Positions 36,015 through 51,500 of a DNA stretch of 64,000 nt are shown piece by piece. The first letter of the stretch is position 1. Every line of letters begins with the position of its first letter. The DNA comes from Tetracentron sinense. Taxonomy: Eukaryota; Streptophyta; Magnoliopsida; Trochodendrales; Trochodendraceae. The notes below the pieces were generated by a model, which had not been told where the DNA came from, ran no database searches, and saw nothing but the letters and a program-made list of their open reading frames with translations. A program made the translations under genes and the position numbers. Location of the stretch: NCBI GenBank assembly GCA_015143295.1, contig CM026552.1:61932944-61996943 (forward strand). Direction: 5' to 3'.

Positions 36015-39000
36015 TTACTTGAGAGGCTTCATTCCCTGCACAGAATCCATGAATGTTTATTTTGTAGGTTCCCAATCAAATAATTAAGGCCATATACAAT
36101 TTAGAAATTTTGGCATTTATTAGAATGTAGAACAAATATAAGGGTGCTAACAAATATAATGGTGCATAGCACAATTGTGTGATTGTACATCCATGGCTTG
36201 GAAAAGTATTAACAAATTAGGTCATATGGGAGAGTCATGAAACTTGAATAATGATGAGCAACAGTGCCCGCTGTTGTGCTGTGGCCTGGATATGGCAGAA
36301 GTGGTGTCACGTCAGTCAACATATCTGCATCAAGTCTTGATGCGATAATGGATGCAGATACATTAGCTGATGTGGCACTGTTTCCTCCACATTCGAGCCG
36401 CAGCACAACAACAGGTGCAGTTTGGTCATCCTTTCTTGTGAAACTTCCATTGAGAACTGATATAGGATTCGACCTTAAATTGCATTGTACCACTAGGGAT
36501 AGATTGGAATCAGTGAGTATCTACTTGTCGAGTTTCTATCCATTTATTAGTTTTGTACTTTTGGAAGAAACCCAGTAACTTACCAAGAGAAAAACAAATA
36601 CATCAAAAACATACAAGGGAACGAAACATTGGTCAGTGAAGAGGATACTGAGAAGCAGGAACCAAATATTTCCAATGGTCAAGAAAATCAGAAAACATGA
36701 AAGAATGGCATAAGTAACATTGTGACATCAATAACAAACATCTTTCCATTTCACTAACCATAACTTTTTCCTGTGTCGCACATTAGGTATAACATGAAAG
36801 ACATACATATGTATGTCTTTGTCATTCCTATTTTAAAAAGCTGGCTACATAATTTGGAAGGCATGTAAGTATCCATAGTTTGATCTGTTCTTTTGGTTTC
36901 AATCTGCTTGTTAAGATTTGAATGGCAGTGGTATAAATTAGAAAATGAAATGAACATCTAGTTGTATTGCCTAGTGTTTTGCTTACTTCACAAGTTTGAA
37001 CATTTAACCAATATCTTTAATTTTCGGAGTTGCGGAATCTAGATATTTTACTAATGCGAATAATGTGAAATGCACTGTATAATGTAAGAAAATAAAGAGA
37101 AATCTAGGGAATGGAATCTGTTATACATGGAGAAAGATAAATAACTCAGCGCTTTGTACAAAGTGTTAGTTTAAGAGTGGCTTAATCTCTTCAATGCATG
37201 AGATTATATTTGCTAGTTTCCAAGGACCCGCAACAAAAATGGACTCTAGAAATTCACTCCTGAGGTATTGATGTAGTAACGATTTTGAATATTGGGTGTT
37301 GTCCAACTGGAAGATCAAAATCAGATATCAAAGGAATTGGTGCATTTACAAAAATGCACATGCTCGACACTATACTGGCGGAAAAAAATCAAATGCCCCA
37401 TCCTCATGACTAAGATCCACAGGCTCAAGAGGTTCAGGCTAGTGATAGAGTGGAAGAGGCTGCAGAGTTCAATAACTTTGTAATACTACCTAGGTTCAGT
37501 GGAACCAAATTTGTTGTCCACTTAGCGATGGGGGTCTAAACATTGCCCCGCTCATCTTGGTAAACAAGGCCCTCCTAGGAAAATGGGCCCGGAGGTTTGG
37601 CGAAGAGCGAGGGAGTTTGTGGAGGAAGGTGATTGTTGCAAAATATGATATGTTCTCTCCCTGGTTGCCAAAGCGAGTGAGTGGTCCCCATGGGGTCGGT
37701 CTTTGGAAAGACATTGTGGTTGTTGCCCTTTTGCTTTCCCCATTCTTTAGGTTCAAGTTAGGAAATGGGTCCGACATTCAGTTCTGGTCAGATATGTGGT
37801 GTGGTCAAGAAAGGCTCATGGAGGACTTTGGAAACATTTTCGCTCTAACCCTCAACAAAAAAGCCTTCGTAGTTGATTGCCTTGAAATGGTGGGTAGGGA
37901 GTTTGTCTGGTGCCCTAGGTTTCGGAGAAATCTAAATTGATTGGGAGGTCGAGGATATGCATCGTCTTCTAGCTCAGTTGAATTCCTCCTCTCATCCCCA
38001 GGTTTGTGATCTTAGGATTTGGTCCAGAAGGAACTCCTGTCGATTTTCAGTGTGAACACTATTACAGTCATTTGCTATTGATCCTCGGCATCCATTTCCT
38101 TATCAGGATGTGTGGGCTAACCATGTCCCCATAAAGGTATCTTTTTTTCCTCTGGTGCGCTGGCCTTAATAAAATTCTTACTTCGGATCATCTTAAGAGC
38201 AGAAGGTGGAGTTTGGCTAATTGTTGCTATATGTGCCTAAACGAGGAAGAGTTTGTGCCGCATTTGCTCCTGCATTGCCCAATTGCATGTGGGTTGTGGG
38301 TCACGTTCTTATCTCGACTAAGAGTGGAGTGGGTCTTCCCCCTCTCCTTTTAGAGTTTATTATTGGGTTGGCACTTGATGCCGTTAGTGGGAGCCATGGA
38401 AGAGATTCAGACTCTTTTGTCAGGTGCTATATCATGGTCTATTTGAAAAGAACGGAATAGTCGTGTTTTTGACAATTCACCTTCAACTTTCTCTTGAATT
38501 TTAGGCCGATTCCACCGTTTGATTGTAGATTGGAGTTCCCTTAGTTGTCAAGGTGACCAAGCGACTTGAGGCGACAAACCCCATGGACGCCTGAGTCGGT
38601 AGCCTAAGGTGCTCGAGGCGTCGCCTGATGAACTTTTTGTTGCAGAAATTGCCCCTAATATGAGATCTATGTATGATGCATTTTCTTTTATAAGAGACTC
38701 TACATTCATATAAATTACACCATTATCAAGACGTACTTTGATAGAACCATCGCTAGAGATAGTTCTAAGAATAATAAAGGGGGATTTCAAGTGTTGGAAA
38801 AAATGGAATAAAAATTAAGTCTGTAATGACTACTGAAAGAGGGGAGAGAGAGATTGTGAGTGATAAAAAATAGACAGCCCAACAAGAAAGAGAGGTGAGA
38901 GGAGGGAGAAGAATATAAGACTGAATAAAAACCAGAAAATAGCTCGACAGTAAAATGTGACACTGAACAGGCGAGAAAAAAGAGGGGGGAGAGGGAGATG

Positions 39001-42000
39001 TCGTACTGCTTACTCTCATTTATTTATTTTTATCGATTATACTTAAGATAAGTAATAAAAATAATATTGATAAGTAAAATATATAATTAGAGGGTCTACA
39101 CTTATTTAAATTATAAAAGACTTCTTTAAATATGAGTTTAAGAGAGTTTGGGGGGGAGGGGGCTAGAAGGAATTTGGGGCATTTAAAGGCTCTTAATTAT
39201 TTACTAGGCCATCTGGGTTAGTTGTAATTTAACTATGAAAAAAAAAAAACAAATGGGGACCAAATGGTCCACCCATAAACAGAAGAAGAGAAACCATTTG
39301 GTCCACCCATTAAGAGAGAGAACAAGTTAACATGATAGAAACATACTCGACACCGTTCGTCTTTTTTTTCTTCTTCTAGCTGCAAACTTTTTTTATAAGA
39401 CATACAAATACTAACATATTATATTGTAAAAGACATGAGAAGTATATAAAATACTATATTTTTTTGTTACCAAACAATCATATTCAAATAAAATAATTTT
39501 TTATATCCTTAAACAATAATAATATTATATATATTAGATTTTTAATAATGACCGGTTAAGGCGGCCATCGCCTGAGCCTAATAGAGCGCCTGGTCGCCTA
39601 GGCGACGCCTTTAACAACTATGGGAGCTCCATATCTCAGCAGTACACAAAAAAGTTTACTGAGCACTAAACTCTAGTGTTACCTAGGCACTTCAATTTTC
39701 CCAACTTTTGCCGTGTCAACACCTTGACATGACACAACACTCCGTGGCACGACCCAACACTCCTTGGTACATGCTTATACAATGACATGACGACGTCAGC
39801 ATTATGGTTAGGCACGTAACGCTTAAAGTATGTCGTGTCATTCAAAAAATACAATATATATATATATATATATAAGTTTTGTAGCATTTTTGACAACATA
39901 GAGAGGTTAAATTACTAGGAGCGGCGGCACCAACGACGATCAATATGTATATCTCTCTTGTTTTCTACTCTTTATTCTCTATATGAGTATTTTCTTAGAA
40001 CTCTAGTATATAATTTTTTAATAAAATTGGGGACACGTGGTCTTCCCTATCTCTATTATTATTATTTTTTCTATATTTTTGAGTTATAATATTTTCATAT
40101 ATATATATATAATCATTTTCAGAAATCTATACGGCTGTCACCGTATTGGGATTTTCAGAGCTTGCCGTACCTAATTCCTTTAGAGACCTGCACACTTGGC
40201 ACCCGTACCACATGCATAGGTAACACTACTAAACTCACATAAAAAGCAAAATAAAACAATAAACTTTATCAGTTCAGAATCCCAAACTATCCACCATCAT
40301 GAACAAGACTAATACCAAGAATAGGGGACAAAGGATCAATCTCACCCAAGATACCCTCTCAAGTCCATGTCTCCTTAACAGATCGAGCACCAGTATAAGA
40401 TAATTTACCTGAACGGTAATCAAACCCAAGATAGCAATTTCTTTTATTAATGAGTAGATTTTGGTTGTATGTTGGTTCAAGATGCACTGAATTGTTTATT
40501 TTATTAGTGACGTATACGTTGGTCCTTCATGCTTGCTTATAACTTGATCTGTTTTGTTCTCCAACCACCAACTTAAGAGAATCAAGTATATGGGAAGTGC
40601 TTATTCGACAATCCTATAACCTCTCCTAAGTCCTAAGTAATGGTATGAGATTCTCTTAATAGGAAAAATGAGGAAAGCTAAAGGGAGCATTCCATGTACA
40701 AAGCATGCCTACATTATGGCCTAAAATTTCAGTCTTGGTGTAAACTTAGGTCATTATGGAAACGGCAATATTTCATGGAAGTTTATAGAAATGCTGTAAA
40801 AAGTATGGAAGCGTATGTGTAACGACCCGGAATTTTAATATAATAAAATTATGTGTTTATGGGTCCTTAATGGAGGTTAATTAGTTAATTATTTGTTAAA
40901 TTAATAAAAAGTGGATTTTGCTCGGGATTGAAGTGCACCGAGGAAATCTCAGTATCTTTTGGCGAAAATCGCACACAGTGTGCCGGTCGACTGCCGGGAC
41001 ACACTCCTCCGTATCAGTTCCGTCATGTACCATTTCGCGAGACCGTGGGGCCATTATGTGTGATAAAATTGAGAAAAACAGGAAATTTTCATATGTCCAG
41101 AAATTAAGTGGGACCCAATATCTAGTGGAGATCCTAATAGAAATCCGTGCGGTTGACACTAATGCGTGTCGGTCGGCCGTGGGGACTAATGTCTGTCGTC
41201 TCGGCAGTTAGTTAGCTCGAACGAAGAAACATGTTTTGTGTCCGAAATCAGAAAATTAGTGGGTTTTGCAATTTTCTTCAGGACTAAAGTGTAGCTGTAA
41301 AAACTCAGTATTTTTCTCCGAAATTTTTACAGTAGGTGTCGGACTGCCCCAAGTCCGATCACCTAAAGTTTCGTCAAAATTGGACTCTATGTAGTAAGGT
41401 TTCGGATACCGTAAATACAAAAAAAATTCAGACATTGGTCAAACAGTCAACCAGTCAAACGAGTTGACCGATCAACTCCACACCTTATTGATCATGTGGT
41501 TTTGCACATGATCCCATCTCATTACTTATATAAAGAGGGTTAAAACCCTCATTCTCCCATAAATTCTGCAGAGCCAGATTGCTACCCGAACTATTTTAGA
41601 GAGAGGAGAGAGAAAGGAAGAGAGAAAGAGGAGAGAGAAAGGAAGAGAGAAAGGGAAAGGGAGATCCCCTTGGGGTTTTTCGACATCCCCGACGCGTTGG
41701 CGGCGTCTGATTTTCTCTCCAGTATCTCGTTTTGCGTGTAAAGAGAGAGAAAAAGGTAGAGAGAGAGTGGAGAGAGAAAGTTGCATGCGCTCTACCTTGG
41801 GGTTGATCATCCTTCCGAGCGCGTTGGCGGTGTCCGTTTCGACTCTAGACGCCTTGAAACGCGTGAAGCAGGTAAAACCCATCTTTTCTTCTCTTTTTCC
41901 CCTTATTTTGCTATATTATTTTATCTGAAGTATATGCATGTCTTTTGGCGTGAATGAAAAAGGGTCAGAGACCCCTATGTGATGTTGTGATTTTATGTGG

Positions 42001-45000
42001 TCTATCGAGGAGCCCAGATCGGGTCCCGGGTAAATTGTATCGCCACTCTAGGGTGACAAAAAATTGTTTTGCATGTCGTGTAAGGCTATGGAGACATCCA
42101 TTAGCCTGGAAACGCTCCCTAACGGGACGGTGTGTTACCAGAGTTGGTTCACGGACGCGAGGCCCAAGTAATTCAGTTAATCAAACGAGGTTTGGGTTAA
42201 CCTGTGGTTAGAAAATCTAACCAGGGTTAAGTATAATCCGTGGTTCCTCTTTGACTAGGTCAGGAGAGATGGTATCCAGTAAGGCCCAAGGTTCCTCCGT
42301 GACTAATAGTCGGGAGATGTCGGTCTATTTGTCTAGGTCGTTTATGGTGCCTCTTGGACTAGGTCAAGAGTGGCGGTGTCCTGCATGGCCCGTGCTTTCT
42401 TCGTGACTGATAGTCAGGAGATGTCGGAGTCCTAGGGAGTTTAAAGCAGCTGAACATCAGATAGTGTATAGTCTGGGGTTCCTCTCTGGGTGGGTTAGAA
42501 GATGTCGGCACCGTGTCTATCGGGGTCCCTTCTTGGTAGAACGTCAGAAGATGTCGGCATTGGTATAGATGTCGGGGTTCCTCCGTAGACTAGCCAGAAA
42601 ATGACGGTAGGCAGGTTGGTCGGGGTTCCTTCATGACTAATACCCAGGGCGATGGCGGCGAATACATGGTAAATGTGGCCAGTCAATTGAATGAAAAAGT
42701 ATGTCCTTATTGGGTGAAGCCCATGTTGTGTGTGTAAGCTTCGGATACGAAGTGGTCTGAGTTGGTATACTCAGGGTTGGTGTTTTTGTTTGAGTTGGTG
42801 GACACATGGTTCGGTATGGAATTGTCGGATTCCAGGCGAGTTGGGTTGGTATACCCAAGGTTTGGTCGTGTTCAGGTGAAAGCCAGAACAGTGTGTGTGA
42901 GTCAAAATGACTCAATGTATTATGGTTAGGATTTAGAGACTTTAAGCTGAACATTTGTGGGCTGTGGCCAATTAATAGAGTCTCAGGACTCGAAATGAAA
43001 CATGATTGATTATCGAAACGATAACTTGGTAATATAATACATTCATAACTGAACCTCATAATTGGAAAGTAATGTGAGGTCGGGAACCTCGGTTAGGGTG
43101 ACGTAACCTTAAGTAACTTGGGTCACAGTTTATTATATACTGTTCTATTTTACTGTAACATGCAAATTGAATTGTTTATTATATCATTATTGATGCATGT
43201 TATTATGCGGAAAATAGTTTAGAAGGATTGTGGTTTTATTGGGCTTCATAGCTCACTGACTTTTTGTGTCAGCAGATCTTGGAGCTGCTGACCAATAAGT
43301 GAAAAGTCCAACTGGACATTTTGGAAGCTTGTACAAGTTGTACCCGGCGTGATAGAGGTGCCTACTTTTGTAAAACAAATTTGATGTAAATAATACAGGT
43401 ATACGGTTTGTATGATGGTTATTGTGATGACAGGTGTTATTTGCTTTTTAGAAGCATCTATATATGTTTAAATTTCCCGCATTTTCGCGGGTAAAGTCTT
43501 CCGCTTGCATGATTTGACGAACGGACGCGCGTCTCGGAACTTGATTCCCTAGGCGCGGGTTCGGGGCGTCACAGTATGAAACATTAGGAAAACTTTAGCA
43601 ATCTAAGATGAAACTTTGGGAAATGATTAACTAAGCATAAATATACACCGAAAACACATTAAAAGATAAAAACACAAGCATATAGAGTAGTAAATATAGC
43701 ATTCAAATCAAGTGACGCGCATTCATTTCATGATATAAATAACATGGGACACAAGTTGTTGTATGTCTGAAACTTTAAAGTCAAAGGTAGATATAATAAA
43801 CGGTGTATGGTCATGGTCACAAAATAATACATCCTTGAAAGAATATAATACAAGCACATCGCATGGATCATAAGACTTATGTCCACATAGAGTAACGATG
43901 CGAAGCAAAATATTATTTTTTAACTAAGAAATTATTATTTAAAATGCAGGTTCCTTAATTTGTTTTAATTATTTTTCAAAATCTGTAAATCCTAATCAAA
44001 AAAACATTTTTTTCAAATAATAATAGAAATGCTTTGACATTCAACAATAAAAAGAGGAGTGCTAGCCCTACAGTCGGGCTATTTCTACTCTCAACCTTAG
44101 CCAACCAAATGTCCCAAAAGCAACATGTTAAAACACTTTTTTTAAGGTAAAGCACACACTTTTTAAAAAGTTGGGACCCTTAGTTGGCTGAGGCTGAGAG
44201 TAGAAAAGGTCATAGAGTAGGGCTCACTCTAATAAAAATAATTTAATAGTTGCAACTATCTCATTGGAGTCCCTAGTCACTAATTATTGACAATAATAAA
44301 TGTAATGGGTTACGCATTACATTTTTTATTTATTAATAACTAAAACATTATGCATAATCTCAAATTTTTGTATTAAAAAACTAAACACAAAAGAGTTGTC
44401 GGTTTTCACCATAAAAACTCAAAGATGAAAAAACAGGAAAAATCAAAAGTTTCATACTTGGATATCAAAAGGTTATCGTCTGATTGACATTTCCATAGAG
44501 TTGACCAAAATTTTTATTTATATAGCTAAGAAACTAAGATTTCAGTATAAATGGAAAAAAATGTACCAAAAAGTTAGGAAATATGTCGCGAAATATAGTA
44601 ATTTTGTCGCAGGTAGATTTTGTGTCAGCACTTATAGAAATGGAAGTGTTTCGCTGGAAAAATTAGGAAACGTGTCAATGTTTCAAAACATGTTTAGCAG
44701 CACTTCCTAACTTCTAAATTCATCTCCTTGACTCCCTCCAATGCAAGTCGAGTTTATAGGATTATCCCTTTTACTAAATATCAGCTAACTCTGTTGATTC
44801 CCCATTTCCCCTGTCAATTGATATGATCAGCGATGACATTTAACTCCCTACGAGTCAATCATCATTTGAACCTAGACTAGGAAAAAGAAAAGCACAATTC
44901 GAGAGAGAACCCCGCTCAACCTTTAGGAGATTCAAACATTCATCCACCTCTTCTTCTCTAAGGATCCTGTGAAAAAACGGATCCTCCATTATTATTCCCT

Positions 45001-45096
45001 ACTTTTCTCCTTATTACTATATTTTACTCCCCACAATGAGCTTTTTGCCACACGCATGCACACACACTCACGCACGCATGCACACACGCACACACA

Positions 45097-45134
<38 letters not shown>

Positions 45135-45553
45135 CTCATCTCTTATTTTATAACACAAACACGAACATATGATCATACATACCCACTTACTTTTTTCGCT
45201 CTCACATGGTGACACGGGTTTTCATCCCTTACATATGAACAAGTGGGACCCACCCGCAATGCAAACCATTTGAAATAAAGGGGTCTCTTTTGAAGGGAAT
45301 CCATATAAAAAAAAATTATACGAAATACAGGATTCCTAAGATCTTTACACCATAGAAAACAAATAATATTAACTATATGTTAGAAGATTACCTCGGTGAA
45401 TGATGGTCACCGGTGAAGCACAAAAACGATGAAGCTTCGGAAGTCTTCGTAGCAGTGTTACCTAGGCACGTGGTACAGGTGCCAAGTGTCCAGGTGTCTA
45501 GGAGTGTTCGGCACGACAAGCTCAGAAAATCCCAATACGGTGGCACGGATGTT

Positions 45554-45586
<33 letters not shown>

Positions 45587-48500
45587 TTATAACTCAAAAT
45601 TTTTAAATAACAATAATAATAAAAAGAGTAGGATCACCAGTTCCCAATGTTTTAAAAAAGTATATACATAAGTTATAAAAAATACTTATATAAGGAGTAG
45701 AAATGAGCAATAAGAGAGAAGAGAAGAGAGAGATGTACATATTGATCATTGTTGTCGCTGTTCTCCTAATAAAATTTTGTCTATGTTTCCAAAAAAACAA
45801 CACAAATTGACAAAAAATTCCTTACAATTGTATTTTTTAAATGGCATGATATACTTGAAGCACCATGTGCCTAATCATAATGTTAATGTCACCATGATAT
45901 GGTATAAGCACGTATCAAGCAGTGTCGTGTCGTGTCATGGAGTGTCATGTCCAAGTGTCGGCACGACAAAATTTGGGAAAACTGAAGTGCCTAGGTAACA
46001 CTGCTTCGTAGAGATTTCTCAAAGAGATATCTCAAGTTCGATTTTTGCTCTTCGCTATCTCCGCGAAGCTTTCGAATCTTTCCTTGACTTTTGAATAACA
46101 AAGAGATGAAGGAGATAATGGAGTAGACTTTCTATCTCACAAAAACCTTAGGGTTCAAAACCCTAGCCTTCGAAAATCCTAGAGGATCTTCTCTTTCTCC
46201 CACACGAAAATCCCTTGGGGTTTTTCTCTTGTAGCTCACAAAAAACTTGGGCTCTCCTCTTTGTAGCTCACGAAATTATAAGGAATAAAATAATGAATCA
46301 TCTCCCTTCACGGTTTGGGTGTTGGGGTATATATAGATGTGGATCTTATCCACATCTTTATCATTATCTAATAATGATAATTATCCCTAAAAGTTTCTAA
46401 ATAATGATAACTTTTATCATTAATTAAACTCCTAGTTTATCTATAAGAAGTTCGTTATAACAAACCTTCTAATTTAGGTTTCCTTTTCATAAAAGGACTC
46501 CTTAATTAAAAGGATGTAACTAACTCCCTAAAGTTTAGGAAATCTAATCAAATTAGAAACACCACAAGAGGGGGGCATGAGCTAGAGGGGGGCGTGAGCA
46601 TCTTTGTAGGGGATAAGGATTAATCTTATCCTTATCTCTTTGTTTCTTGACTTCCAAGTTAAGTATCTAATCTCATTAGATAAGGATTAATTAATAATTA
46701 TCTAATAACCAAAATCCCTTATTAATAGGGAAGATAAAGTGGGCGCCCACCTAGAGATTTTATTCCATGTGCTTGGGCCCACCAATAAGGTCTATTTTGA
46801 TTGGGTTTTTATAAATATGGGTCCAACCTATATTCCCTTATTTTTGATTAATTAAATAATTATTATTATTACCCTTTAAATTAGATTAACATTTAATCTA
46901 AACTATAGATTAACATTTAATCTATTTAATGTAAATTAACATTTAATCTATTAAATATAGATTAACATTTAATCTAGTATTTCGAGCTTATATTTCTTTA
47001 TGAGCATCTCCACAGATTGCTCTGGGATATTCTAACCCTGACTTACCCGATGTTATCCCATTGACCCTTTAATAGGAATAACACCGGAATTGCAAGTGAC
47101 GTGAGATATCCATGTTGCAATTGAATCTCAGTGTAAGAACATAAACCAATAAAGGATCTGCCACATGAACTTTTCAATTCGATTGATCCTTCCAATAACA
47201 TTATCCCTAATAGGCCTTCAAGATTAATATAATATCTAACTCATAGCCTAGTGTAGATCATCCGGGTTTCCAAGACATTTGATTAAGCCCTGAGAAACTA
47301 TTTCTCATGTTAAAACATTTTGAAAAACTCTTTTATTAAGTATAATATATTTTATTAAAAAATATATTTCAAACATATTTGATTTCAAAATCACCTGCGC
47401 AGGCTTTAAGCTTAATGTACTGTCTTACCCGGAACTTGGATAATCTCTCAATTTAATGAGCATGGATTTCTTGTTTGAAATTCATCATGACTCGAACAGC
47501 TATCTGATTATCCAACTGTCACCATATCGTAGTCCCTCAGGTAAAGAGTACTTAAGTGCAATCAAAACAGTCAGATCACTGCTCAGTTATAAATGAACTC
47601 ATCAGATCTAAGGATCATCAAAACTGTTCATTGTGAATGAGAGACCAACTATCTGATAATATGTTTATGCAAGATGTCTCTCATTGCATGCAATTAGTCA
47701 GTGTATATTTAAGCACTCATATACTGATGTGTATTCTCCACTACAATAGTTTGAGATAAAACTACATCTCAACCATTGAGAACATCTTAACATTGTGGCA
47801 GCCATATAAGTGAAGTGCCCAGCTTCACCCATAGCTGTGACTCTATAACGTATAAGGAACTAAAAAGTCATATCTACCTGTGTCAGTCCATAACCAATCA
47901 CATAGCTTTCCTATAATATATCCTTGGGACCTTGTTCGATATCTCATATCGTATAGATCATCTCATGATCTTGGTCAATTACTCATAATGAATTCACAAT
48001 AGATAAAGAAGATGTCTTTATTAATCTAATCAATAAGAATCTTACAATCTAAATGACTTTTCAGGGCATAATGTCCAACATTATTTTGTGTACAAATTGC
48101 GGACATGGATCCTTGATTTTAGATATTTATAGAAAAAATTGATCACATGCCAAAATACTTGTAGTTTAGTCATGGTTGTTAAATCTTTGCGATTTGCGAT
48201 TCAAATCCTACGATTTGAATCGAATCTCATGCAAAACGATTCAAATTGCAGGTTAAAATCTTAATTGAGTAAATCTCATTTGATTTACGATTTACGATTT
48301 ACGATTTAAATCGTTTGACTTATACGATTCAACCGATTCGAGCACGAAATCCTTGTTACGGACCAATACTTAAAAAAGATTTTAAAAAAATGTGTTTATT
48401 CTTTCAATTTTGTAATGTACTTTATGTCTTTTAATAAGAGAGAAAACCCCTGTTACAGATCTCTCTATTGCTGTGAAACAAGAAAAAAAAAGGAGGAAAA

Positions 48501-51500
48501 AGAAAAATGATAGAGTTGGAGGGTTAGACTCTGGGAGAAAGTTATTAATATTTTTAATTGTACAAGTATTTTGATACTTGATCTCGTACTACATGATTAT
48601 ATGATTTCACTTTTGTTGATTTATCGTTGATGATATTGTGGGTAATGTTTTGTTTTATGGAGTTCATTCGCGTTTTGTATAGTGTATGTAATGAAATATC
48701 ATTACTCTCTTTTATCAATAGATATAATTGAAATCTTTTATTCCATTTTTTGATTCATTAAGTATTTTTTAAACACTTTTTTAAAAATGGATTGAATCTT
48801 ACGATTTACGATTTGAATCCCGATTTGAATCGAATCCGTCTTAAAACGATTTTACGATTCGATTACGATTTAACAACCTTGAGTTTAGTGACTTAATAAT
48901 TAATTCCGCCAGCTCAAGTTGAAAAATCAGAGGTTCAAAATCTGGCATTAGGCCACACCAACTTGCTGTCTAGAGCAGGCTGATGGTCGTTGATCTATCA
49001 TTGTTGCTCAGTTGCTAATCTCATAATATTTGCGTGTTCTTACATTAGATCCAATCGGTGACCGTTAAGTCAATAAGTAGCTCCCTGACTTAAAGAACTC
49101 AAAAGTGTTTCTTTATTGTAAGACACATTCCAACAATGTGTTTCAATAGTGTAGAACCCTAGAATTCTGTACTTTAAAAAAAGGTTCCTACACACTTTTA
49201 AAATTGTAAAAGGGTCCCTAAGACCGTAAAAAGGCCCTACATATTTAAATTGAGCCCAATGGCAAGAAATGGGGCTTTTACAGCCCAAGTCTGGCCACAA
49301 AGTAGAAAGCCCATAAATCTGAACCCAAATCCGAGGCTATAATTGGTCATATACCCACCAAATGGGTCGATCCATAAACAGTCCATACAACCACAAAAAT
49401 GGGTTGGACTGTCTATAAATGGGTCAAACCACCAATACAAAAACCTTAGATGTGGACTCAATGCCCCAAGAGAATGGGTGGGGCCCACCAAAATTTCCTA
49501 ACCCCCTTAAATCACTAAATGGAGTGGGACCTACAAAATCCTTCTCTCAATAAGTCTATAAGTAAAACTCCAAAGTCAGATAAGAGAATCATCAAAAAAA
49601 TGATTAACAAAAGTCAAGAACAACACCAGTGAAGATCAACACAAGTGAAGTCAGAGAACCCTTATTGGTAATAGCAGCACTAAGAATACAGCTAAATGTT
49701 AAGAACAGTATTTCCAACAATGTTTTCTTGAATTCCGGGCCAAAAGCACTCTGGTTTGGATTATTGCAACATGTTCGGTTCTCAATATTTTGTTTTATCC
49801 TATTGACTGCACTAGTATGCTTTGGGAGATTGATTTAAGCTTGCTATTCTCTATACCAGCACAAGCATAAACTGCTTTGGACCCAAAAAAATCCAAAAAT
49901 TTTAATTTTAAAAAAAAACACAAAACACCCAAACGAATGAGTTGAGCATGCTTTGGAACTACGGGTGGCTTGATTCTACTTTGGTTGATACGTAGTCGTA
50001 GGCAACCCTAATCAAGTTCAACTACTCTAAGTAGAAACTTTTCAATTTCCTTATTGTAATTTATTACTATTTTGTGGTGATTGTAATTTTTAGATAGTTT
50101 TCATTTTTGGTTTTAGCATATTTTTATCCTTGATAGCATGTTACTATTCTGGGTGAAAATGCTAAAAATTGCCTTAGCTTGTTTTCTAATTTTGGTGTGA
50201 TCTTATAATTAGCATATTTCCATTTTAATGCATGATATCTAGCATGTTCTAAATTAAGAATTATAATTCAGGTTTCAAATTAGTCAAAAGTGGGTTTAGG
50301 AAATATGTAATTGCTTTTAGCAGGTGTCTAAGGGTGCCTAACACCTTCGGTTAGCTTAACCAGATCTCATCTCTTACCCAAATCACTATCTTAGACCACT
50401 TGCCTTAATCATTGATAAATTAGGGTTCCTATTCTCCCCTAAAATTAAATAGACAACAACTCCATATTTAGTGTTTTTTTTTTTTATGATTCCTTATTAG
50501 AGTTTCCCAATCTGGAATGGTGTTAAATCCATGTCCGCACCAGTAACTAGTTTATGAATGAGTGCTCTAAGAGTAGTCGGTATAGCTCTAAACCTAGGTG
50601 CTTATGACTTTGTTTCCAAAGAAATCCATCAACAGAAGATCCAGAATTTGAGATTTTCTACACTGGTATTGACACTTGGATGGCACCGACATCCACACTT
50701 TTCAGTCATCTCCTGAGAAAATTAGAACTGGGGCCCACCCAAAGGAGGGTCAAAATTAGATCAGACCTCTCCACCAAGCTTTATAATTGGCTTCCAAGAC
50801 CTTGAACCATCAGTTCGACGCCAGACCTACAAACTTGATGCTCCATTGCTGAAAGGTGTATTCTTATAACTGTTTGTTTTTTAAGCTTAACAGTATGTCA
50901 ATCAACTTAGATTTTAGTATGTTGTATTTTCGGCCAATCTATCGATTGGTTGAAAAGTTCTAATTTTTTACATGGAAAATATTTTCCGAAAGCATACTTT
51001 TAATTACTTTGGCACATAGTTAGCAGAGCGAAAAGCATAAAAGAGAAAGCAGGAAGCGAGAAGAGCGCTCAAAAAAATCATTAGGAAGCGAGAAATGAGA
51101 TAAGGCATCTCATTCTCATTATTTTAGTATGGACAGTAATACCTTAGATTTTATCTTAAATGAGATATTTATAGAGAAGTAGGTGCCTTTGGTTCATGCA
51201 ACACCCATTTTAGTTGGGTGTTACATGAACCCAAGGAACCTACTTCTCCACGCTTTATAATTGGCTTCCAAGACCTTGACCCATTAGGTCTATATCCTAG
51301 GTTTTAGACTCGGGTCTATCTCATCACTTCCCACATACATGGCCCCCTCTGGCCACTCAATGGGATGTGATGGAAGCGAGCTTCCTAGGAAGTAAATCTA
51401 GGAAGCAAGCAGCCCAGCGGTCCATATCTTCCCTACAACTATGGCTTTGGCATAATAGTATGAACCATACAGATATGGCTATTGAATTATATCCTCACAT

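Larger units (their letters stand above)
45378..48079 (-). mobile_element. Copia-type LTR with a MITE inside, probably solo
   Basis: Minus strand begins TGTTGGACATTATGCCC at 48079, the same kind of start as the copia LTR at 5526, and a possible end AATCTTCTAACA lies at 45378. Without MITE B copy 2 the length is about 2.1 kb. The flanks ctata and ttatt do not match, so the left border or the event type is uncertain. No coding region. Confidence 0.6.
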
